This document shows positions 1-6,137 of a stretch of 9,144 nt of DNA, one piece after another. Source of the stretch: Candidatus Eiseniibacteriota bacterium. GTDB taxonomy: Bacteria; Joyebacterota; Joyebacteria; Joyebacterales; Joyebacteraceae. Each line of letters opens with the position of its first letter. The first letter of the stretch is position 1. The stretch is from the NCBI GenBank assembly GCA_030609605.1, contig JAUWBY010000073.1, positions 1 to 9,144 on the forward strand. The letters are read 5' to 3'. A model generated the notes under the pieces. It had not been told where the DNA came from. It saw only the letters and a program-made list of their open reading frames with translations, and ran no database searches. A program made the position numbers and the translations under genes.

Positions 1-108
1 TAGGCTCGTGCTCTCAGGAAAGACTGGGCGCCCAAGTAGGCTCGTGCTCTCAGGAAAGACCGGGCGCCGAAGCAGCTTCCTGCATTCAGGAAGAGTTCGG
101 TGCCGCGG
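1..108. repeat. 36-bp intergenic tandem repeats, cut by the window edge
   Basis: Two near-identical 36-bp units lie at 1-36 and 37-72 and differ at only two positions (T/C at unit position 25 and C/G at position 33). A third, degenerate unit at 73-108 matches the first at about 21 of 36 positions. Each of the first two units contains a GGCGCC palindrome. The array lies just downstream of the asparaginase stop codon on the minus strand and may continue beyond base 1. The period is a multiple of three, and on the minus strand two frames stay open through the array. No spacers separate the units, so this is not a CRISPR. Its function is unknown; a dispersed non-coding intergenic repeat family is the simplest reading. 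Confidence 0.8.
76..93 (-). terminator. Possible 3' hairpin of the asparaginase transcript
   Basis: A perfect 7-bp stem (CTTCCTG / CAGGAAG) with a 4-nt loop begins 23 nt past the asparaginase stop codon on the minus strand, inside the degenerate third copy of the 36-bp repeat. No T-run follows on the minus strand, so it is a weak candidate for intrinsic termination and may act only as a 3'-end stabiliser. The two good repeat copies lack this hairpin. Confidence 0.3.
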
Positions 109-116
109 AGCATACC

Positions 117-1145
117 CTATGCCTGCGGAATGCCTTTGTCGTGGTGGCTGATCTCACCGCAGATGTCGGTATGCATGATCTCGCGCACGGTCTCGACGGA
201 GTCGGCCCGCTTCAAGGCCCACATGAGCTTTGTCACGATACCCTCGGTGCTCATGTCATACCCCTGGATGGCCCCGAGGTCGAGGAGTTTTCTTCCGAGA
301 TCGTAGAGGTGCATCATTGTGGCACCCTGTTGGCACTGCGTAGTGACAACAACAGGAATGCCCAGCTCCACCGCGCGCGCAACCGCGTCCTGATACTCGT
401 AGGCGACATTGCCCGTCCCGAAGCCTCGAAGCACAAGCCCCTTGATGCCGCTCTCGACGATGCACATAAGGACGTCCGGCGGCATTCCGGGGACGAGCGT
501 CACGATGACCACGTTCTCCTCGAATCCCTTCTGAAGATCCAGCCGGCTGTCCGAGCGCCGCCGGTGATCGGTGCTGAGCCTCACATCCACGCGTATGTCC
601 CCTACCACCCCGCGATTGACGGCCACGAACGCATCCAACCTCGACTCGGAGGACTTCGTCGCGCGTGAGCCCCGGATGATCTTCCTGTCGAAAACAATGA
701 AGACACCCGAAAGGTCCATCGTCGCCACACGCACGGCATTGACGAAGTTCCTGCGTGCGTCCGATTCGATTCTCGTGCCGGGGATCTGCGAACCAGTGAG
801 TACAACCGGTTTGCCCAGACCTTTGAGCACGAACGACAGCGCGCTCGCCGTGTAGGCCATCGTGTCTGTGCCGTGTGTCACCACGAACCCGTCGTAGTCG
901 TCGTACTTCTCCGCGATGATGTCCGCCACGTGGTCCCAGTGCTCCGGCCGGATGTTGCTGCTGTCGATATTGTCGATGTACGCGACCTCAAGATCAGCCA
1001 GCTCGTCGAGCCGCGTCTCCATGCTGAGGAGGTTCTTGATGGCCCTGTCGAGCGTGGGCGTCAGGAGGCTCCCTCGCTCATCCTCTTCCATGACGAGCGT
1101 TCCGCCGCAGAAAAGAACCAGTACCTGCTTGTTCCGTGCTGTCAT
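117..1145 (-). CDS. ansA: Type I L-asparaginase
   Basis: Predicted cytoplasmic L-asparaginase, hydrolysing L-asparagine to aspartate and ammonia. From this start it has 342 residues, normal for the bacterial AnsA type. The family signatures are visible: the nucleophile loop FCGGTLVM with T16, DSSNI near 61-65 for substrate binding, HGTDTMAY with T93 and D94, and the catalytic lysine K164 in RATKSSESRLDAF. TGSQIPG at 117-123 and FGTGN in the C-terminal half are also typical. No signal peptide is seen. ATG at 1145 is preferred over ATG at 1151 because an AAGGA element lies 9 nt upstream of the former but only 3 nt from the latter. GatD, the archaeal amidotransferase subunit, shares the motifs, but there is no extra N-terminal domain and no gatE neighbour. 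The gene appears to stand alone, with tandem repeats on both sides. Confidence 0.93.
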   Translation of the reverse strand: MTARNKQVLVLFCGGTLVMEEDERGSLLTPTLDRAIKNLLSMETRLDELADLEVAYIDNIDSSNIRPEHWDHVADIIAEKYDDYDGFVVTHGTDTMAYTASALSFVLKGLGKPVVLTGSQIPGTRIESDARRNFVNAVRVATMDLSGVFIVFDRKIIRGSRATKSSESRLDAFVAVNRGVVGDIRVDVRLSTDHRRRSDSRLDLQKGFEENVVIVTLVPGMPPDVLMCIVESGIKGLVLRGFGTGNVAYEYQDAVARAVELGIPVVVTTQCQQGATMMHLYDLGRKLLDLGAIQGYDMSTEGIVTKLMWALKRADSVETVREIMHTDICGEISHHDKGIPQA

Positions 1146-1154
1146 GCTCATCCA

Positions 1155-1159
1155 TCCTT
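1155..1159 (-). promoter_or_regulatory. Shine-Dalgarno of ansA
   Basis: AAGGA on the minus strand, 9 nt before ATG at 1145 and 3 nt before ATG at 1151. The spacing favours the inner start. The element lies between the 42-bp repeat array and the gene. Confidence 0.6.
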
Positions 1160-1167
1160 GTTGCTCA

Positions 1168-1293
1168 GGGAATATCTTCGTTCGCCGATCGCGTTCTCCG
1201 CTTCGTTCTGGGAGTACTTTCGTTCGCCGATCGCGTTCTCCGCTTCGTTCTGGGAGTACCTTCGTTCACCGACCACATGCTCCGCACTGCTCA
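1168..1293. repeat. Three 42-bp tandem repeats in the ansA leader
   Basis: The units are 1168-1209, 1210-1251 and 1252-1293, with a partial fourth from 1294 (GGGAGTACC). Units 1 and 2 differ only at a few bases near their left end, while unit 3 has diverged in its right half. Within a unit, minus-strand GAACG-type elements recur about every 13 nt, so the unit itself looks built from smaller repeats. The 42-bp period equals 14 codons. The minus-strand frame that meets the ansA start in an ATGA overlap reads as 14-residue repeats of the form YSQNEAENAIGERK. The array occupies about half of the ansA/lipoprotein divergent spacer, so it would lie in or just before the ansA 5' leader. Its role is unknown. 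Confidence 0.9.
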
Positions 1294-1399
1294 GGGAGTA
1301 CCCTGGTCGCTGCCTCCCACGCGCCACTTGATTTCTGCCATTCATATGACGCACAATGAGTGTAGTCGTGACAGGTGCCTCTGACAAGGTGGTGAATCG
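1294..1399. other. Rest of the ansA/lipoprotein divergent spacer
   Basis: This stretch must hold the lipoprotein gene's start signals and perhaps those of ansA. A purine-rich AAGGTGG lies 7 nt before the ATG at 1400 and is the likely ribosome binding site. A weak plus-strand pair, TTGATT at 1328-1333 and CACAAT at 1352-1357 with an 18-nt gap, is the best promoter-like arrangement seen, but it is too poor to call. No RNA gene is seen. Confidence 0.4.
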
Positions 1400-2554
1400 A
1401 TGAAACGGCTCTCCGGAAGGCTGTCCTCATGGACTCCGGCACTTCACAGTTCCACACCGCCGGCCGGCATCCTCATTCTTGCACTCTGTGGGCTCGTATT
1501 CCTGACCTCGTGCGGCGACATCGTAGGAGAAGGGGCAGGCTCGCGCACGTACGTCATGGGATTCACGGCATTCGTGCACGCGAAGACGGAGGCCGCTATC
1601 CTCGATGCGTGGGACGTCATCGCGATTAACGGGGACCTGGCGGTCATTCATGAGGATGGTGGGATTCCCTGGCAGGAGGCTCTCGACGGAACGCCGTACG
1701 ACGCCTCCTACGCCTGGTGGCTCGACTACGTCCAGAGTCTGGTCCCCACGGGGCACGCCGTCTACCTGGCGGTGACTCCGATATCATCCTCCCGCGACGG
1801 TCTGGCGCTGTACCGGAGCGCTGGTGCGGACGAGCCGCTTCCCCCACCCTGGAACACATACACGTTTGATGAGCCGGACGTCATGGAGGCGTTCGCGAAT
1901 CACTGCCTCAATATGATAGCTATCTACGATCCTGACTATTTCGCCTTCGCCATAGAAGCCAACATGCTCGCAGAGCTCTCGCCCGGGGAATGGCAGGCCT
2001 TCATGACGCTCGTTGACCAAGTCTGTGCCGACATCAAGAGCGTGCACCCCTTCCTGCCCATCTTCGCCACCATCCAGGCCGACTACTACTACGATCATGC
2101 GGGCAGCCAGATCGCGCCCGTCTCGGAGCTCCTCTTCTACTGCGACATAGTGGCTGTCAGTTCCTATGCCTTCGGCCGCTTCGACGGAGACCCAGGCGCC
2201 ATCCCGGGGGACTACTTCGCGGCGCTCGCGGATCTGTCCCCTGGAAAACCGTTCGCCATCGCGGAAACGGCTTGGCCGGCGGAGCCGGTAGACGATCCCT
2301 ACCCCGTCTACATCCCTGCGACGGAGGCCACGCAACAGGATTACGTTGAGCGACTGCTCGCCGACTGCGACGAACTCTCGGCTGCATTCGTCTGCTGGTT
2401 CTTGACGAGAGACTTCGATGATTACTGGGAGAGCGACTTCCAGTACTTCCCCAATGCCGGCACGATCCGGTACTGGAAGGACTGCGGACTGTACGACGGT
2501 GTCGGCGTCGGGAGACCGGCCCTCACAAGCTGGGTGGAGACGTTGGAGAGCTAG
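1400..2554 (+). CDS. Lipoprotein with a probable TIM-barrel glycoside hydrolase domain
   Basis: A 384-residue exported lipoprotein. The N-terminus has an unusually long basic and polar stretch, then a hydrophobic segment at about 22-35, then the lipobox LTSC with C38 as the lipidation site. The mature part looks like a clan GH-A-type (beta/alpha)8 barrel. It contains a FAIEANML segment with E186 where the acid/base of strand 4 is expected, and FAIAETAWP with E289 where the strand 7 nucleophile is expected. ETAWP resembles the ETGWP motif of GH17 and GH53 enzymes. The region between has alternating strands and helices (PIFATIQADYYY, CDIVAVSSYAFG), and CWFLTRDFDDYW fits the strand 8 aromatic region. 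The acid/base is not in the usual NE order, so no family can be assigned and the substrate is unknown. The gene converges on the GH57 gene and overlaps its stop. A catalytically altered sugar-binding barrel is the alternative. Confidence 0.75.
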   Translation: MKRLSGRLSSWTPALHSSTPPAGILILALCGLVFLTSCGDIVGEGAGSRTYVMGFTAFVHAKTEAAILDAWDVIAINGDLAVIHEDGGIPWQEALDGTPYDASYAWWLDYVQSLVPTGHAVYLAVTPISSSRDGLALYRSAGADEPLPPPWNTYTFDEPDVMEAFANHCLNMIAIYDPDYFAFAIEANMLAELSPGEWQAFMTLVDQVCADIKSVHPFLPIFATIQADYYYDHAGSQIAPVSELLFYCDIVAVSSYAFGRFDGDPGAIPGDYFAALADLSPGKPFAIAETAWPAEPVDDPYPVYIPATEATQQDYVERLLADCDELSAAFVCWFLTRDFDDYWESDFQYFPNAGTIRYWKDCGLYDGVGVGRPALTSWVETLES

Positions 2555-5500
2555 CGCAACAACACGAGCTTCCCTTCTGCGCTTTCGCGGCCCGCGACCA
2601 CTCTTACGAAGTAGATGCCGGAAGGAAGAAGGCGCCCGCCGACATCCAGACCGCCCCAGCGGATCTCATGGTCACCGGCCGGAAGCTCGCCATCGAAGAC
2701 ACGGGCAGCAAGACGGCCGCTCACGTCATAGACACACACATCCACATGCTCAAGCGCCGGCAGTGAGAACGCGATTCGCGTCCGACCGAACGCCGGGTTC
2801 GGCATCGTTGGGTGGAGAAACAGACGCGAGCCGACCGGCTCGTCCGCCACGCCGGTGTTCGTCAGGAGCCGCACGTAGTACTCGTCGCGTTCGATGTGGG
2901 CGTCACCGTCGCCCCCTGGGATCTGCAGCATGATGGATCCGCCGTCCTGTGTCTGATAGTGACAGGCCGTGACGAAGATCGAATCCGGGATCGATCCGAA
3001 GAGCGCCTCGATATCGAGCGCTCCTTCGAGCCACGAGCCGGCGAACTTCTGAGCGCTGGATGAATCGTAGACCTGCTCCGACGAATCGAACCACCCTACC
3101 CAACCGTTTGACTCCTCATTGCCAAGAAAGAACTCCCACCCGGCCACCGTCCCCGACTTGCCCCACGGTGCGTCTCTGTATCCCGAGGGATCTCTGTCCA
3201 GCAGGATGAAATGATCGCGGCCCGACGTGCTTCCGACACCCTGTGTGGCCACGTACAACCACGTGCCGTCGAAAGCCGTGTACAGGTCGCTCCCCCCGAA
3301 ACTCGCAGCGAGTTCCGCCTCCGGATCGAGCGCGCCATCCATGTCATACCCGGATGGTCCACCGCCGCCTGTAACGACGCTCCAGTCTGCTCCACCGTTG
3401 TTGTCCCAGTTGCCTGATCCGTCATTGAAGACGAACTCCACTGATGAAGCAGCACCCGGAATCGCGTAGTCGTACCGCCAGGCTTCCTCACCAGCATCCC
3501 ACACCATCGATGGATCCGGACTCAGAACGTCTTGCCATCCGCTGTGCCCAACGTGGATGTAGACCGGACTTGTTCCTCCCGGAAGGACGCCGCGGCAGTC
3601 GAGATCGTAGTAGATACTCACTGTACCGCCGGCCTCCGGCTCATCGGGATTCCACCAGACACACGTATCAGACGCAGCGCCACCACCGCTTCCGACCCAA
3701 ACGTGCTGGATAGGCGTGCGCTTGATGAAGCCGAGGCTGTCGGTGGCGACGACGTAGTAGTCGAGGAGGACGTCCTCGAAACCTGTCATGTGAACGTAGT
3801 ACTGATCCGCAATGTAGTCGGGCATATCACTGAAGTTGATCTCGGGCTGTCCGTAGACATTGCCCGCGGGGAAGTCTCGCACGGTCATCGCGATCGTTTC
3901 CCAGGCTCCCACCCCGACTCCACCGGCATATGTCTCGTTGACGTCGGTCGAGAGTGGGTTCGTGCCGTCCGCGTCTGTCCGATACTTCAGATCGACGCTC
4001 GCGAGTCCCGAGACGTCGTAGGCGAACGTCCAGATGTGGAAATCCTGTGACATCACCGCCCCTGACCCGTCGGGGTATCCCCAGAGCGAACCGCCCCCGC
4101 GGCCGCCCGGATTCCACGGCAGCCGTTGCGGAATCCAGACCGTGGGCGCCACCACGTCGCTCCCGCTCGTGACGACCGGATCCGCGTAGGCCATGGCATT
4201 GTTGCACGCCAGCGTAGCCTTGATCTCGAAATCGAGCGCGTTCCCATAGTACATGTAGCCGCTCTCGTAGCCGGCCAGGAGGAAATGCCAAGCCTTCTCA
4301 ACATCGTTTGCGCCGAGTGTTGGATTCTGAATCTTGACTGGATCGACGGATCCCGCGATGGCCTCTGCCGTATCGACCCGGTTCTGCGCCGCGGTCAGCA
4401 CGGCCCAGTTCCGCTCATCGAGCGCCCATCCGCCGGGGATATCGAACGATCCGCTCGAATCGTAGAGCGGCCAGTTCCAGTTGATGAACTGCGGACTCCC
4501 GAAATCGCCGTCGGCGTTGACCCAACCGCCGTCCTCGACGTGAACGATGTCGGCAGAGTCGATTGGATGATCGGCCAGGTACTCAGCGATCGTTGTCGGT
4601 TCGTAGCCCTGAGCTGCGGCCGAGTGCGAAAAACCGCTGACGTTCTCGTACCAGTACGAGTGTCCGCCGGACCAGGCATTGTCCCCATCGTGCGCAAAGA
4701 GGATCAGCATCGGTCTGTCCGGATCGTTGTACGAAGCGATCACATCGATCTCCCCGGTCCCGTACAGACCGTAGCCCTCGTTCCAGGACATCGCATTCGC
4801 CGCCGGCACAACCACTATCTTCGACTCGGCGCCCGTGGCGGGATCAACGTATCGCGCATAGTGAGGTGTGAACCCGTAGGGAGGCGGCACCTTCACAGTT
4901 ACGCCCCGCGGTATGAACTGGTCATAGTAGTAGCCCTGCGCCGGATTGACCTGGTCGGCAGGATTGGGAGGATCGCAGTTGTCCTGGCCAGCGTCGTATG
5001 GGTAGTCGGCGCACGCACGTGATATGTGGACGTCCGCGACGATCGACCATTCGATCCCCTCATCGACGAGCACCGGAATGAGCCGTTCGGAAAAGCATGT
5101 CTCAGCCGGGAAGAATCCGAGCGAGTAGTTCGAGTCCCCCCAAGCCTGAGGATATGCAGCCTTCTGGATCTGGATCTCCTTGCGGAAAGCGCTCTCGTCC
5201 ATGAGGGGGTTGATCACATGATGGTGCCCGACGAGAACCATGTCGCAGCGGGACCTTCCGCCTGACGTCGACCACCCTCTCGCCTCACGATAGGAGCTGT
5301 ACCAATTGGACCCGTACGCGCCTCCGTTCCAACCGCCGTCACCCAGGCTCGACACGTTCTCGATCAGACTGCCGGCGAAGCTGACCTGCGCTCCGGCATC
5401 CGCCAGATCGAGGACCGAGGATATGGCGTCCCGTGGATACCACTGGTAGTCCCCGATGCGGTCGGCTTTGCCGAAGATCTCGGCAACGTCGCTCTCGGAA

Positions 5501-5691
5501 TGCCCCAGCAGGATCGTCTCGTACGCTTGCTCGTAGGGCTCCGCATACCACGTGGAGGCATCCGGCCAATAGACGGGCTGATGCATGTGCCAGAGGTAGG
5601 TCGTGTGGATGGGTGCGGCTGTTGCTGCGCCCGCGACCAGCCAGAGTGCCGCAATAGCATAGATCGCTGTCCGGGCGTGGCGTCGCACCAT
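2551..5691 (-). CDS. Secreted GH57 alpha-glucan hydrolase with CBM25 and FlgD-like C-terminal domain
   Basis: A 1046-residue exported multidomain enzyme, probably acting on starch or glycogen. A signal peptide covers about 1-26 (RRHAR, then a hydrophobic core ending GAATAA). A GH57 catalytic domain follows: WHMHQP at 34-39 (region 1), GFFPAETCFSE with E197 as the predicted nucleophile, LILFAHDGDNAW with D335 as the predicted acid/base, and KAWHFLLAGYESGYMYYG at 466-483 as region 5. Residues about 510-668 form a beta-sandwich linker. Residues about 676-772 match a CBM25 starch-binding module (YYD, then VYIHVGHSGW, then FVFNDGSGNWDNNGG). Residues about 780-925 form another beta-rich, DOMON/CBM9-like segment (SDLYTAFDGTWLYVAT). 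Residues 957-1046 are a FlgD/T9SS-type tail. ATG at 5691 is chosen because GGAGG lies 8 nt upstream and the signal peptide then starts normally; an upstream ATG at 5793 would bury it. Linkage specificity cannot be read from sequence alone. Confidence 0.9.
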   Translation of the reverse strand: MVRRHARTAIYAIAALWLVAGAATAAPIHTTYLWHMHQPVYWPDASTWYAEPYEQAYETILLGHSESDVAEIFGKADRIGDYQWYPRDAISSVLDLADAGAQVSFAGSLIENVSSLGDGGWNGGAYGSNWYSSYREARGWSTSGGRSRCDMVLVGHHHVINPLMDESAFRKEIQIQKAAYPQAWGDSNYSLGFFPAETCFSERLIPVLVDEGIEWSIVADVHISRACADYPYDAGQDNCDPPNPADQVNPAQGYYYDQFIPRGVTVKVPPPYGFTPHYARYVDPATGAESKIVVVPAANAMSWNEGYGLYGTGEIDVIASYNDPDRPMLILFAHDGDNAWSGGHSYWYENVSGFSHSAAAQGYEPTTIAEYLADHPIDSADIVHVEDGGWVNADGDFGSPQFINWNWPLYDSSGSFDIPGGWALDERNWAVLTAAQNRVDTAEAIAGSVDPVKIQNPTLGANDVEKAWHFLLAGYESGYMYYGNALDFEIKATLACNNAMAYADPVVTSGSDVVAPTVWIPQRLPWNPGGRGGGSLWGYPDGSGAVMSQDFHIWTFAYDVSGLASVDLKYRTDADGTNPLSTDVNETYAGGVGVGAWETIAMTVRDFPAGNVYGQPEINFSDMPDYIADQYYVHMTGFEDVLLDYYVVATDSLGFIKRTPIQHVWVGSGGGAASDTCVWWNPDEPEAGGTVSIYYDLDCRGVLPGGTSPVYIHVGHSGWQDVLSPDPSMVWDAGEEAWRYDYAIPGAASSVEFVFNDGSGNWDNNGGADWSVVTGGGGPSGYDMDGALDPEAELAASFGGSDLYTAFDGTWLYVATQGVGSTSGRDHFILLDRDPSGYRDAPWGKSGTVAGWEFFLGNEESNGWVGWFDSSEQVYDSSSAQKFAGSWLEGALDIEALFGSIPDSIFVTACHYQTQDGGSIMLQIPGGDGDAHIERDEYYVRLLTNTGVADEPVGSRLFLHPTMPNPAFGRTRIAFSLPALEHVDVCVYDVSGRLAARVFDGELPAGDHEIRWGGLDVGGRLLPSGIYFVRVVAGRESAEGKLVLLR

Positions 5692-5725
5692 TGGTCTAGC
5701 CTCCATTGTCCGGGCGTGGCGTCGC
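5668..5725. repeat. 19-bp direct repeat straddling the GH57 start codon
   Basis: A 19-bp sequence (TGTCCGGGCGTGGCGTCGC on the plus strand) occurs exactly at 5668-5686 and 5707-5725, offset by 39 bp. One copy encodes the basic start of the signal peptide (RRHAR) and the other lies upstream of the ribosome binding site. The offset is a multiple of three, so an upstream extension reads RRHART a second time. A short local duplication explains it. The true start lies between the copies. Confidence 0.85.
5700..5704 (-). promoter_or_regulatory. Shine-Dalgarno of the GH57 gene
   Basis: GGAGG on the minus strand, 8 nt before ATG at 5691. It decides the start against the longer open frame that begins at 5793. 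Confidence 0.75.
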
Positions 5726-5856
5726 GTCGTCTGTCCGACCGCCTGATGGATGCATTCTGTCTCGATTGTAGCATCTATGTGCAGCGATTGCACGGGGCCG
5801 ACCTTCTGTCAGAATCATCAATCTCCTGCACACTACTGGCTCGCTCTGATGAATGA

Positions 5857-5885
5857 TTGACAATCAGCCAGTTAGCGTGTAGCAT
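5857..5885 (+). promoter_or_regulatory. Sigma-70-type promoter for the CARDB gene
   Basis: A consensus -35 TTGACA (5857-5862), a 17-nt spacer, and TAGCAT (5880-5885), a 4-of-6 match to the -10. Transcription would start near 5892 and leave a leader of about 245 nt before the ATG at 6138. The -35 is embedded in a palindrome, GATTG-A-CAATC (5855-5865), and a wider imperfect inverted repeat (CTGGCT 5836-5841 / AGCCAG 5866-5871) surrounds it, so a repressor site overlapping the -35 is possible. The call rests on sequence match only. Confidence 0.5.
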
Positions 5886-5924
5886 TGTGGTGATCAAGCA
5901 GGCAGTTTCTTCTCTCCCACTTGA

Positions 5925-5987
5925 AAGGAGGTGGTGCCTCTGACGTTCGCGTATGACAGATGCGGCGGTTGCCTCCATCCGGATTGA
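5925..5987 (+). other. Isolated strong SD with a possible 17-residue leader peptide
   Basis: AAGGAGGTGG at 5925-5934 is close to a full anti-SD match, lies about 33 nt into the predicted CARDB transcript, and serves no obvious gene. The only short frame it could serve runs from GTG at 5934, with 3-nt spacing from AAGGAG, or from CTG at 5940, with 8-nt spacing from AAGGAGG. It stops at TGA 5985-5987. From GTG the peptide would be MPLTFAYDRCGGCLHPD, with a CxxC pair. GAGG and CCTC on either side of the SD could pair weakly. The start codons are poor, so this may instead be the remnant of a lost gene or a chance match. Confidence 0.25.
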
Positions 5988-6126
5988 AGCAGACCGCCGG
6001 ACTCCCCCAGTTCCCATACTCCGAGTACAAGGGCCGATGCCCGGCTACAGCTCCAGCCCTACCACCAGCACAAAAGCGCAACAGCCGCTTGCCACGTGAT
6101 TCCTTACCTCCACACCCGGACACAAT

Positions 6127-6132
6127 GGAGGT
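6127..6132 (+). promoter_or_regulatory. Shine-Dalgarno of the CARDB gene
   Basis: GGAGGT, 5 nt before ATG at 6138. It fixes the start there rather than at the upstream in-frame GTG at 6096, which has no ribosome binding site and would place charged residues before the signal peptide. Confidence 0.8.
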
Positions 6133-6137
6133 CCGTG

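Larger units (their letters stand above)
5692..6137. other. Long divergent spacer between the GH57 and CARDB genes
   Basis: 446 bp with no convincing gene. It holds the GH57 ribosome binding site and one copy of the 19-bp repeat at its left end, a plus-strand promoter at 5857-5885, an isolated strong SD-like AAGGAGGTGG at 5925-5934, a 7-bp inverted repeat (CGGCGGT 5963-5969 / ACCGCCG 5993-5999), and the CARDB gene's ribosome binding site at its right end. No convincing promoter for the GH57 gene could be seen on the minus strand. Confidence 0.6.

Noticed and set aside
1..108. Short repeats at the window edge as a CRISPR array
   Set aside because: The 36-bp units are directly adjacent with no spacers, the third is degenerate, and no cas gene is present.
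117..1145. GatD (archaeal-type Glu-tRNA amidotransferase subunit) instead of asparaginase
   Set aside because: No extra N-terminal domain, no gatE neighbour, and a length typical of type I asparaginase.
1328..1357. Possible plus-strand promoter TTGATT/CACAAT for the lipoprotein gene
   Set aside because: The -10 element matches consensus poorly, so it was noted in the spacer entry but not called as a promoter.
1374..1385. 12-bp GGTGCCTCTGAC shared with 5933-5944 in the other plus-strand leader
   Set aside because: A few 12-bp matches are expected by chance among all pairs in 9 kb, and the flanks are unrelated.
4126..5022. 298-codon plus-strand frame opposite the GH57 gene
   Set aside because: It lies antisense to a region with clear GH57 catalytic motifs and its translation shows no domain. 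A codon-bias shadow.
5775..6017. 80-codon minus-strand open frame upstream of the GH57 gene
   Set aside because: No ribosome binding site, no recognisable features, and it lies across the predicted plus-strand promoter.
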